This document shows, one piece after another, positions 23,353 through 37,285 of a stretch of 64,000 bases of DNA. A program made the position numbers and the translations under genes. The notes below the pieces were generated by a model. The model did not search any database, was not told the DNA's origin, and was given only the letters and a program-made list of their open reading frames with translations. The stretch comes from Paraescarpia echinospica (lineage: Eukaryota; Annelida; Polychaeta; Sabellida; Siboglinidae), in assembly GCA_020002185.1 (NCBI GenBank), contig CM034544.1, positions 36,313,253 to 36,377,252 on the forward strand, written 5' to 3'. Each line of letters begins with the position of its first letter. Positions within the stretch are counted from its first letter, which is position 1.

Positions 23353-24854
23353 CTGTAAAAAAGAAGATGACAATAAAAATGGAGAGTTGGACAAATCATA
23401 AGTTTCTTTGAGGAGCGCAGAAGCGCAGCTGTAAGAGCTTTGGATTATATCGATTGAGAAAACCCTGGTTCGAATCATGTGCTACGGTGCCGAACCTTGA
23501 ACAAGTTCGTTTATTCTACATTGCTTAAGTTCACTCAGCTGTATATACGAGTACCTGGCTATAGACAGTGGTTGATATTTGTGTACGAATATTCTTCGCG
23601 CATTAATTACAGCGTGGCTGAATGTTTCCCGGAGACGTCGATATGGTGTTCGGATGAACACCACTGCCAGGTAGTCAAGTGTAAAGCGTTTTGAGTAGTC
23701 CTAAGAACTGGGAACTGCGATATATAAGAACTTACCTTTTTGCTTTGGTGTTTGTTATTGACATTTGGTGAGTGAAAACTACAATAGTTTCACCGTAGCG
23801 ATGTAACTAGTGTAGTCAAAATGACGAAAACTGATACGCCTACAATGAATACACAGGCGTTTTTAAAATCTGCTGACAATTCTGTGTTTTATATTGTCAC
23901 ATTTATATACTTTCTGCTGGTGACGTATATGATTAACCAAAACGCGAAATTATATCCTATTTATAACGTAGCATTTGTTTTCACCGCACCGAATCAATAG
24001 ATAACATATTTTGAATATGTTTGTTTGCGTGTTTGTTTGGTTGTTTTTTTGACTGCTGACTTTCTGTCCTCCCGCCCGCCCGCCAGTCCGCTCGCCCGCC
24101 CGCCCGCCCGCCCGCCCGCCCGCCCGCCCGCCCGCCCGCCCGCCCGCCCGCCCGCCCGCCGTCCGCCCAACTCAGAATGCTTGTTTATCTGTCTGAGCAA
24201 GTCTCCAGCAGTTGCGTAGGTATGGGGCTGCACCATGGTAGACTAGAGAACGCGTACATGCGGATAGTATGTAGATATTAGTTATTTAATCCAATTAGAC
24301 CCTGTGGGATGGGGATTTTCGGATCAACATTTCAAAAAGTTGTACTAGCTGTATGGATGAACTTAATGATTCTTCCATGTCATCGTAAAGCAACAATTCT
24401 ACATAAGACATGTCGCAGGATGTACCCAAGATATTTTAGTGGATATCATGTTATTTCAGTATATTTTATGTACAGTATGTTAACGCTGCATATGTTACTG
24501 AGAAATACTAACCATTGTCGAGTACTGTACATAGATGAGTTGCATAAGCCCATATGTGTAGGGATACATGATGAGCGGATGTATCAGGTACAACGTGTAC
24601 GTGAGCCGGCTCAGCGGAATAAAGAAGTTCCAAGAGAGGAATCGATGGACGAAACCTGAAAGCAAGTTTTAAGTGAATTGTTAAAAATATTTGTAAGTCA
24701 TCCTTCGCAACATAAATTAACATATCTCCAGCGAGGATTCGATATTATAATTAATATGCCAACAATGTACAATCAACCTGCTAGGCAGTCATTCTTTTGA
24801 GCACGCGCACGCACGCACGCACGCAAGCACAGACACACACACACATATACATAC

Positions 24855-24949
<95 letters not shown>

Positions 24950-25565
24950 ACACGTTATAAACATATTGACGTACAGACAAGCAATAAAGACTAAAAAACG
25001 GAGAAAAACAGGAATGGAGAGCGGAACAAAAAGAAAAACAGAACACTATTGCGATAGACAACTCAATACTATTAAATATGAAGATTTTTAAGCGACATAA
25101 TGCTAACAATAACTCAAAGCGTTACTACAACGTGAAGTGTCAGAGCATATACGTACCTCCATAACCTGAGCAGCACGCGAACACCACCCAAGCGACACTG
25201 AGGGCAAACACGTCTCTGTATGTGGACTTGTAAGCGTAATACGACACAGATGGCCAGGCGGGGAGACCGAACTGACCGTACACAGCCGCCAGCAAGAAGC
25301 TGACGGCGACGAGCCAACCAACGGCCACGACAACCTACAGAACATAATTGAACAACGCGGTCAGTATGTTCTTTGCTTTAGGAATCAAACTTGGTGGTTG
25401 TCTTTGCGCTACAAGACAATACATGTAAGCATGCACATGAAGGAGTACATGTGTATAAAGGTATGTACGGATGAACCTACCTACGTATATGTTTACATGA
25501 ACACGTTGTTGTTTATGCAAATGCTTAATGCGTACAAAAATGCATAAATACATGCATACACGCAT

Positions 25566-25601
<36 letters not shown>

Positions 25602-25604
25602 TCA

Positions 25605-25638
<34 letters not shown>

Positions 25639-28600
25639 CATACATACATACATACATACATATTTACATTTACTCGCTGATGTATATCTTTTCTAGACAA
25701 CACATACACTAATTCTAATATATTGGTAGTCGTGTTACACACCTTAGGCATTCGGATCCGACACTTGGTCCGGTACATTATCATTCCCAGTGCGATTCCA
25801 ATGGCGTAAGGACCAAACCTCGTCCATGGTTGTATATACACTCTGGCCACCCATTCAATGAGAGTGAGATTTTGTCTGCAATATAATTTTGAACACGTCT
25901 CACAAACAACGTCTACCCGATGAACTGTGCAGGTGGGTCTGTGTAGGGGAACGCACGCCCACACACATGCAGGCACGCCCACTCAACTGCACGCATGTCC
26001 ACTTAGTAGTGCATTGCAGGTGTCATTCATGATAATACACATTTGCTTCATTGTGTTTAACTTATACACAATACACCATTGCATATGGCTATGTGTATTG
26101 CATCATTTAATGTATCATTACTATGTGTGAGATCGCTAAGTATATCACCAATATTAAAACAGTCATGCTCAAAACTTACTGAACATGAAATGTTTATGCT
26201 TTATAGTAGCTTGTTAGTCGATTTTGTTATGATAACTTGTATTTTCAGTTTCATAAATACAGCATGTTCCTAAATGTGACATCTAAAGTGGACCCTTTAG
26301 AGCCACCTGGGCGCGACAGGTTATGTGATCACTGTGAGCTTTGCTGGCCTGCATGAGCCACAAGGGCGTCAAATGGTACACGCAAACCATGTGTTTACAA
26401 AGTATACTGTCAAATAGTTATGTCACACTAAAAAAGTAAACCTGTATCAAGGTAACATATTTTGTAGGGCGTTATGAATTTAATACGACTGCTTGACACA
26501 CATTGCGCTTTATTCCTTAGCAGAACTGTTTATTGCAATACCAACGTGACTTGTCTGGCCTCTCATTAAATAAAGCGCTAAGAATATTCCAGGTGCAGAT
26601 TTAGATGGCTGAGTAAACTGAAGCAAAAAAATTGCCGAAACGTCAAAACGGCAGCGAGAAGAGTCGAACACTTATGTCTAAGTGTTCGACTACTGTCTAC
26701 ATCAAGAACTACATATGTTACATCGGTCACCTAAGTCAAACCTGACACATCTGTTTCACCTGTTACATGTGTCACACCAGTTACATATGTTACTCATGTT
26801 ACAACTGTAACACCGGTTACACCTGTCACAAATGTTACATATGTTATATGTTACACAGGTTACATGTTACGTCTATTACACACCTGTCACACCTGTTATA
26901 CTTGTCACAATGGTTACTCATGTTACAAGTGTTACAGATGTCACGTCTTTACACCGTACACAAATGTCACACCTGTCACATGTGTCTCACTTATCATGTC
27001 ACACATATGACACATGTTACACAAGTCTTATGTATCACTTGTCACACATGTTACACCTGCTACATCTGTCACACATCTTACCCATACCACATATGTACAT
27101 GGCAACCTGTCACACGTGTCACAAATGTTACACATACCACACCTGTCACACATGTCACATCTGTCACACCGGTTACACATGTCGTAAATGTCACACCTGT
27201 TACACCTGCTCCTTGTTTCAACAGATACAACAACAATTTTGAAGCGTTATATTCAGTTCTTGCTAGTTTAGGCCCTGGTTTAAGCTCATCAATATTTATG
27301 TACAAAAACAAATTATATAATATTATTTTGAAGAATCGATCGCATCAAATTAACGCAGCTACCCCTGAAAATCAAACATCTCCTCTATAAAATATGTATA
27401 AGTGTGCAACTAAATTAATATTTGTACCTTATACTTAGTACTAGTAATTATAGTGCAACAACTTATTATTTTATAATTGTATTGCTAGCCAGTGGGGCGG
27501 CCATGAACAGGTGGTCCCTTTAGAGCCCCCCGGGCATGAATGGGTTAATTAGTTATATCAGTTGCATCATTAGTTATTACATCGCTGCACGTATTACATT
27601 ACTGTGTATTGTATATTGTAATATGTTCTATCAACTGAGTGAACTGGGCCAGATTAGATGAAATCAAATCGCCGACAATAGCAAGAAGATTGAAATCAGT
27701 GTTTTGTGAGTTATTTGAAAGTCACACGTTTTGTAGCTCAGTGGCCGTGTGGACATGGGTCAATGCTAGGGAACATGTCAATACATACTCACGTATATAT
27801 GACGAGGCGCGCAGTTAGACTTCCTGCATATCCGAGAAAGAGGAAAAGTCCGCCGAATATCGGGAAGCTGATACAACAACAAAAATAAACATTATTACAT
27901 GGGCAGGAGTGAAACAAGCAGTAACTAGCAAATCTAAGAACAGTTGCCATGTTCTTTAAATCGGGCGAGCGAAGTTCTAACTAAGGATTAACAACATTGT
28001 CCAAGATTCCCACACAAAACTGATCGAAAGTCCACCATTAACAAATTTTATCTCTTCTTAATCTCCTCGTACGTTAGAACCACAATTTGTTTTAGACTAT
28101 TTTTCATAACTAAGATCTTGCAGTTCTGAAATACTTTAACTAGGTCTCTTACGTACTTCATCTAACTAAACAATTGGATAGCCAAACCATTTTGAGTAGG
28201 TCGCTAACAATTTTCAGTATTAAGTGACCGTCCGAACTGTCATTTATTATCCCTCTTGTACGTACCAAATGCATACGCGATGAATAATTTACACTAAATA
28301 GTATTGATATATTTGACAATAATATCGCACACCATTTCAAGTTCTCGCGACATAATATATCCTCAATTTATCGTTGTGCTTGCCAAAAATGCATCTTGCT
28401 AACAATGTACGTAAATCGGTGCCGATTTTAATTCATTCCATATCAGTCTTCAAAATACACTTTCGCAGACAGACAGGTAGCTTTAACCAGCACAGGCGTC
28501 CATCGGTTTGTTTCATTTATTATCACCACCGATAGGAGGTCTAGCTTATGAAATAAATGATGTAATATCCCTCAAATATTCAGCGTCGAAATCATACGAA

Positions 28601-30698
28601 TTTCCCGACTTCATTCACAATATTTGCTTTTGAGTTGCAAAGAGAGTCCTGTTTTGGTGATTTCTTCCTCCGTGTTCAGCACGGAACGTTTAAGCAATGT
28701 TCTAATTTATTCATTTATTTATATTATGCTTATTTATATTATCACTTACCACAAGTTAACTGTTTGGCGGCATTGGTCGCCAATTGAGTTCCACGACCGG
28801 AATTTGGGTCGCAGACAGAAAAGGTGGCGAATTGCTGATCTAACGGATGTATAGCCTTCTTACGATATGCCTCCATTTTTCTATGATGCTTTCTAAATTA
28901 CGCCTATCTAGTTTGTCATTCCAATGCGTCATTAGGTATTTTCCATAAAGCTGATAGTTTATCTAAATAATCCAATATTATGTGTATTTTCTTTCCATGT
29001 TATATTCTCGCACTGCTCTAAAACGTTCCTGTGAGCACTATATGTTAGTCCCATGTCCTATCTGTGGTAGTATGTGAAATGTTCATATACGTGATGGCTT
29101 GTTAACCAGTGGTGCATTCACGACAATAGCAGCTATTGTAGTACAACAGTACTCGTTCACATCAATGTATTACACCCCAACCACTTCCCAAAAGTTAATA
29201 CCAACTGTTGATCAGAAACACTACTATGACATGCCACAACTGGTCAGATATTGAGCACATACCACTTACCGATAGAGAAGCCATATGAATAAAGGAGCAA
29301 TGACGTAAAACTGGAAGTCTAGAGTCAAGTACCACGTCCATCCGACACACTGCAGCGAAGAAGCACGCGATCAGTCATCTGTATAGTGTTTTGTGTGAGA
29401 TAGGTAAAGGCAGTCGAAGAACAACTTTGTTCGAGTAAGTCACTTCACACGTTCATGGACGCCCTTGTGATTGGTTAAGTCACTTCACACGTTCATGGTT
29501 ACGTGATTGGTTACGCTTTTTTTGCAAAAACCGATTTGTGTTCTTAACTAAGAAACATAGATTCTACCTTACACAATTGTGAGAACAGCAAATGGTGGCG
29601 GATGATCGAGGCTACACTTTTGTGTGACTCAGAGCATGTCTATGTAATAAGTGAGCTGTACTTATGTATGATTCATCCTTCTCTGCACTGCTCATTTCAC
29701 ACTCTTGACGATTGAAACACAACATGACCACTCTTGCATGTCATGCCGTATCTGCACAACATCCACCATTTTTGGCTAGTGTCCTGCATCTGCATATAGT
29801 GTATATACACCTCAGAACATATTAGCAACTACAACATAAAACTGGCAAGCACGCATTTTCAGTAGCCGCACCCAAAATCAATATCTAAATTACTATCACA
29901 TTAAAAAAAATATGAAACGATACCTACATTCATCGCACAAATACTGAATAAATATTTAATCCAAATTGCATTACCATATTAAATCCTAGACGGTGCATCG
30001 TTCTATTGATGCAATGTGCACGTCTTTCATCATGATGTTATTAATTTTCATGGCTTGTTCCATTTTTATCATCGAGTTTTCAGTATTTAAATGACATAGA
30101 CACGTACTGTATTAATGTTGTTGTTGATGTTTTTATTTTTATTATTATTATATTATGGCTCGACTTACAATTCTGTAATATTCGACGAAGTTATCTATGT
30201 AGAGCAGAAGTGTCCACCAGTTCTGACGACACGGTTCCCCCATATCAGTTTCTGGCGCAATGGGACCAACGGCGACATAACGGTAGTACCCGACAGTCAA
30301 CATGATGACCACGGCGTAGGCTGGGGTCAGTCTGGGTAGGACGAATTACAAGAATGGTAATGTTACGACTGAACTGTTGTGGAGGTGTCAGTATTAAAAC
30401 AGAGTTCACAGTAAACATGTCCACACATTGCTTATTAATAAAACGACCGCATGAGAGAAGGTTAAACAAAACAGCCGGGTTCTTGTGACATGTGGCATAG
30501 GACTGACGAAACAACAAATCGAGCATATATGTGTCTTTGCATCGAAGTGTAAATGCATGTCTGCCTATATGCCTGTTTGCGGCATATGCGTGTATGCCTG
30601 GTTGCGTATATCAATGTATGTATGTATATATAAAACGCTTCATACTCCAAAATAACATGGACTGAATTTAATTTAAGTGAATGCGTGTATGTGTGTGT

Positions 30699-30767
<69 letters not shown>

Positions 30768-33700
30768 TGTGCTTGTTTTTTGTTTGTCAGCGCGCATGCG
30801 CGTGCGCGTTCGTGTGTGACTATGTGTTCGTGAGAGTGTTTGTGTATTTGGCCGTTGTCTGTGTGTATTAGGCCGTGTTTTCAAGCGCTGCCGTGTGCTT
30901 GTGTGCGCGTAAGAGCGGAATCGCAACAGGCAAGCGTTCACATACCTCAAATATCGGTGGATGTAATATCTCACCATTTGAAACAGTCTTGGCATTCCAC
31001 CTTGGCGGGACAGTTGTTTCGAGAACGACACAGTCACCAAAGCGGCGCTGTAATTAACACATTCGTATTAAAAGAAACACATTAATGATAAACAAATATA
31101 CAACACACATGTTATGAAGTAATTTAAACAAATCTTTTCCTGAGTACATAAAATACTGTGAAATATAGAAACACTGGCACTGATGACACAACCATAAATT
31201 CGAGCTTTTATTGTCTACTTTGGCTTTGCTGTGGCTATATTTTGTTGTAAATGTTTAACAACTATTCGTTTTAGGTTTACATTTGCAATGCCACTCAACG
31301 TTTCCTATTTTAACAAAGGACGTACAATAACGATCGCGTAATATTGTTATATGTGAACGTATTATTAAATGAAAATATTATTTGTATTCGTTTAATTAGG
31401 TCGTGCTTAGTTTCGTTGATACTGCTTTAAGAAAACATGCATTTGCAATTTACACATTCATTCAAGCATTTACATTAACAACTTACAAGAACCATATAGA
31501 GAGGGATCATTAATGTTGTTCTAATTATACAGTCGTGAAGAACTGTATACTTGAGCTCGCTTCCACTTCTATGTTTACATTATTTACTCGAATAAGGCAG
31601 TGTTTTAGTGATATATGTTTACAGTAGAAATATAGTATGGTGTCTATGGTATTAAGCAATTTACCTGAGAAGGAAGAATCCGTCAACGGCCAGGCTGAAG
31701 GTGACCAGTACTTGGTCTTCAAACTTGGTCACTAATTTGTAGTATCCCGACGGGTTCTCTAAAAAACAAAGTTGTATTAATTTTATGAAATCGTATTTTT
31801 AAAGGGAAACATAAGGGAACTTTTTGGTGTTAAGCACCTAAAAGAGTTAATGCAAATTAACTATTTCCAACTATAATGATATTTTAACGTCAGTGGTTTA
31901 CTGGTAATATTATCTCGAAGTCGAAAATTCTAATGAAACCTTCGATAACAGGAAGACTGCCATATCAACTTTTATGGATTGTGAGACTGACCAATCCTTT
32001 TGTCTTGATGCCCCTCTGAGCCTGGTTTCCAAGGATTTAGGCGCAATAGAAGTTATCTTATTATTAGTATTATTCTCTTCTTACCGGCTGCATAGTTGAT
32101 AGCCGTCAAGGGCGCGACGATGCCAACAATAAAAGCGTGACCCAGCACGACCCATGCCGCCAATATCACACGTATGCCATGCAAGCAAGTGTAGCTCCCC
32201 GGTGCATGACGCGCGCTGAGAATCTGTGGAACGTTCCGGTAGAGGGAGAAGGCTAGCAGTGCACGCCAGGCGGCGCTCGTTGCTAGCAAGTGAAATGTCA
32301 AATTACTTATACGTGTCACGAAGCAACCAGGAGAGGCATCAGTGAGTGTGAACAGTGTAATAGGTCTAACTTTTTGAATTCTTCACAATAACGCGACATT
32401 AGTAACCGGCAACATAAGTTGACGTTACCCATTTGAATATTTCCAGGATTAAACTATATGCAGCAGTTGTTGTCATTTCCTCAAATGTAATACGTTTCGC
32501 CGTTCGAGGTGGCTTTGTTGTTAAAATAGCTATAATAAATGATTATGTCTATCTTTTTTTAAATTAAAACTGTTGTAAACAGTATTGATTTTGTGAGGTA
32601 GCAATAATAGCGTAAATGTGCGTAGCGCCATCTGTCGGGATATAAAACCTATTCAAAATATATTAGAATAAAACATCGGTAAAACGTAATCAAAGTAATC
32701 TTAAAATACAACATCGGAAAAACGTAATCACAATAAAAATCGTGTCAATATAGTAATATAAATATAGTTAGGAACGTAAATATATAAGTGTGCAAAGATA
32801 ACTCAATGAAAAATAATGTCGCATAAGTATTAACTAAAAGACGTATTACAAACTTAACAGGGGACAGCTTTGATAGATTATCCATGGCATTGTCTTTCCG
32901 AACCACACATCAAATCTTTGCGAATTATTGCATTTGTTTAAAAAAGTTCCAGTTTGTAAATTATTGGTTAAGAAACAACATGGACGATGCGATATTAATG
33001 CGTAAATACTGCATGATAATGTTGCAATAGCATTGTTGCAATAACGTGGTATGTACGTGCATACATAATGAATGGAAGAACAATAAGAAATTAAAGCTGC
33101 CTCAAAATGTCAATATATAAAGAGTTACCGTGTAGAATCGAGAATTGATATATATTTCGTTACTTATTTTGTGTGTGCACCTTTTATCATAATGTTTTGT
33201 GACATTATGTCACTACATTTACTAGACGGTTGGTGGAATTGAAAAAAAAAACAGGTCATGTCGCAAAAAGCCACGTGATATATGTCGAATGTCACGGAGT
33301 AAACCAAATTCACAGGTTATGCATGTGGCGGTATGATATGGAAACGAGAGTTCCATTCTGAATTATCATAAATTATACTAAGACCAGTGGACTCACGTTC
33401 TGCCCTAGGTGGGATTGCGTCATGTCGACGTATCGTTACCAATGGCAACGACGAATGGTTATTGATGTCATCATGCGCTCTCTTGTGACTTCCTTCCGCT
33501 TCGATATGTGATGTATTGAGTTCATCTCCGTCAGGCAAACCCATAGAGGTATCGGCTGTTTGTATCCCGTCTTTCACAATAAAAGACGCTGGTGGGTGTT
33601 TTCTTTTGGATTTGTAGATGTCAACAAAGGTTGCAACCAGAATGAGAACACCGAAGAAGAGCAGAACAATTCTGTAATGGAAATGTGTAAAGTGTACGAT

Positions 33701-36700
33701 CAGTTTCACGAACCGTCACAGCTAACAATTATTATGTTATGGTAATACATATCTGGCAGTTAAACATTTATATTATCTAGACATCGGGACACAAATCAAA
33801 ATTGTTGCCCATTTTCCTGATACATCTCAGACACCCGTAAATGAAAACGCGGTCTCAATACTTCTACACTTGTGCAAGTTACCGAGGTCTATTAACTGAA
33901 ATGCCAAATAAATAATTAGTAAATAGCATTAGCTTCACGCACTAATGATGGTGAGCAGAATGAAAATTAGGTAGACCAACAGCAAAACCATTTTCTTAAA
34001 AATCAATTTATGATTTATTGGGTTTTTTGTGGACGAAATAAGTGTGCGGATCAGCGAGTGTTCCAAATCTTACAGGATTTGGTTCTGTTTTAGTCTTAAA
34101 CACTAAAAAATAGTGTTCGATTGGGAAGCTTCTCTATATGAAAGTCCGAAGACTATTCGCGCTGGAAGGTCTTGTATCATACTAACGTGGCTGTCACCGC
34201 CTTCCCATCTCTCCAGAAGTTCATATGTATTGAACATTCCACGTGGTACACTGGCAGCGAATCGTTCCCGACTGTAACAGTTTGTATCAGAATGTATGGG
34301 AATCACTATCTCACCTAAACCAGGATGTTATAATGTGATAACATGAATTAACGTTAATAAGAGAAGAGGATACTTAGATACACCATTATAAAAAGTCAGT
34401 GATGCACATTATTAAATTCCACTGGTTGTAAACTTGATCATGATACATTATTTGTAGAAAAATGTGCAGAAGTTTTGTTTATATATAGCAACAAATAAAC
34501 AAACTTTATATGTAACGTTTTGGGAAAACTATGTTTACAAATTAGGCTTTGCAACCACAACTTTAGGGAAAACAATCAAAATTGAAAGAAGATACAATAA
34601 AGTGTGCATTTTAGCCAAAATCACAACATTTATGGGACATGACCTAGATAGTTATTTCTGGCTCGGATGTGCGGAATAAGCCTGTGCGACTAAATGCTTG
34701 GTTCGCTGTGGTAGGTCACGTGTTATTTACGACATTCGTACTAAATCGTAATGATTGCTAGAATGATGTTTCCCTACAAATGCTATGTTACGGCTTTGCA
34801 GGTCAATGCAATCAAATGGATTTCAGACGGTCTACAATAACTTATGAACGCAGATAATAGAAACGTTTAGCTAATACGTGAATAGGAAGCACACTACTTA
34901 CTTGAGAGTAAGATTTGGATGTCGCTTTGGTTGCAAGTGCTGGGGACGCAGACAGCGACGGACAACACGGTTTCCTGAAAAAAAGAATGCAATACATGTA
35001 ATTTGTTCGTTACAAAGTACATACTATTTGGTTGTAATAAAATTACGTATTTGTTGCCATGGAAACAAGTAAACGTTATTACAGTGGAATTTATTGCCTC
35101 GGTTTTCTGATTACATTCATTCCAAAATTTACCAAAACACCAGATGGCCTATTTCCTGGCAAGTATGTCCGTCAATTCATCAGATGGCCTATTTCCTGGC
35201 AAGTATGTCCGTCAATTCATCAGACTGGATGTTAAACATGTGTATATAATTACGTCGTGTGTTTTGTTAACATGTTGCCTCCAACTGTTTGTTTTTGCTA
35301 TGAAAGAAAACATTGCGCGAAATTGTTTTGGCGAGAAACAATAAGGGGAAAGATGGATTTAGCCGATGTCATGGCGATCTTGTAATGCGTTGCAAAACTG
35401 TAAATTTGAAGGAGGTCAACTACTTATAATCGAGCTCGCGTATGCGAGTAGATTAACGTTTTCGTCTTAGACTGCTTGAACGTCGAGCGTCAAACTTTCA
35501 GGGATTAATCTACGACACCTAGAATAGGACGTAAGACTTAGATTTTTTATCAAAATAACCCATATATATCAATACTGTCACCTATCATGGGGTAAATCAA
35601 TTGTTCTAAACATAAAATGTGTTGCGAGCGTAATACGCAAAACGTAACTTAATAATCGCACTAACAAATCGCGCGCGGCAAATATGTCAGAAAAACGGCC
35701 CCTTTACATAATGTGCGTTTGTCTACCCTCATAGCGTAGCAATTCGATTATTACTTGACAATTCTACACTATAACGACTAGGCCCTATCGATGGAAGAGA
35801 ACGTCACATTATCTGCGACCTTCGTTATTTTGAACAAACAACGAGTATCTGCGAGCGCGTTATGATGTTTATGTAACGATGCTCCATGTGTGTTTCCTAA
35901 CATTTAATAAATATTACTATGACTTGTATCAACTACCAACTCATCCCGTCAGGTGACGGGCATTTTGTCGGTCAGCGCAATTATGATTGCAATGTAGATG
36001 AACAGCAACTTACCTACATCCGTGAAGTGTTCCATCCCATCGTACGTTTTAACATGGCCACATTATTTTAATTATTGGAGTGTAACAAAGCTCATCAGCC
36101 TTGTCCAATTGGTCATTGTTTAATGTCTATTGACATGGAAATGTAACGGCTGAATGCATCCTTGTGCCATGACTGGATAATCACGCATTCTCGCCCCCGT
36201 TGTAGACCGATAGTCGTTATTTGGACGTACGATTAAGCATACGTGTTTTTCTTTTTTATGTATAATTTACATTTTTTGCAGAAAAGACCACCCGAAAGGA
36301 CTAAACTAATTTTATCAGATGTCATGACCTAAGGTTCACATTCGCCACCTATGCTCCGTTGCCAGTGCATTTAGGGTCTTCGTTCGTTCATGTTCCAAAT
36401 CCTTAACAGAGGATACTTGAATCCAGTACACCCATTTTCCAAAAACACGTAGTTATTACCTCACAGATGGAAACAGGTGATGCTCAACGTTCGTGTTCTT
36501 TTGTTCAGGTTAGCTCCGTGCACTCATGTATGTATGATAATGTTGATACAACCAAACCGCCTGTGGTGGATTTCATGATTGATGCATAATTTGAACGTTC
36601 ACACACAAGTACAACTCCGAACGCAGATTAATATGGCATACATCAAATTGACTAGCTGTTTTTTTTTAATCAAATGTCGATTTACGCGGAATATACTAAA

Positions 36701-37186
36701 ATCGTATTGCCTGTGTTCAGAAACCTGTATGACTACACCACAAATAATGCACGGTGGAATATGCGTTTGATTGCTGAACTGGAATGTTTTGACAATAATT
36801 AGTGTGTCACGACATACAACAGTGTTTAAGCGATTACAAAGCCAATAATTTAAATATATACTAATGCTTCAAAATCATGCATAGTATTTAATTGCTATTC
36901 ACGGTGTGAATGATTATTTTTCCGGTGCATGTATCCGCGGATACAAATACTAATATTATGACTGTGTTGTATTAACACCGTACTCACATCCGCATGGAAG
37001 AAAGCCCGACAATATCGTCCGTCGAAGTCGTGCTTGGCTGTATCGAGGCCACTGATATTTGTACCAGAAGCTTTGACGGACATGCACTGTTCGTATTCTC
37101 CAATCCAATGATAGTTCCCGTTGATCACTCCGGACTGCATTTGTCCATCTGAGTCGAGCACTGGTAAATAAGAGTAACAATTGCGA

Positions 37187-37285
<99 letters not shown>

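Noticed and set aside
24309..24659. 116-codon plus-strand frame as a gene
   Set aside because: It is antisense to exon 14 of the NRF-6-like gene.
26767..27390. 207-codon Cys/His/Tyr-rich frame as a repetitive protein
   Set aside because: It is generated by a 9-bp minisatellite; the overlapping frames are equally open and the region is an intron of the minus-strand gene.
27733..27800. tRNA gene suggested by TAGCTCAGTGG
   Set aside because: No B-box at the right distance and no cloverleaf; the downstream part is exon 11 of the host gene.
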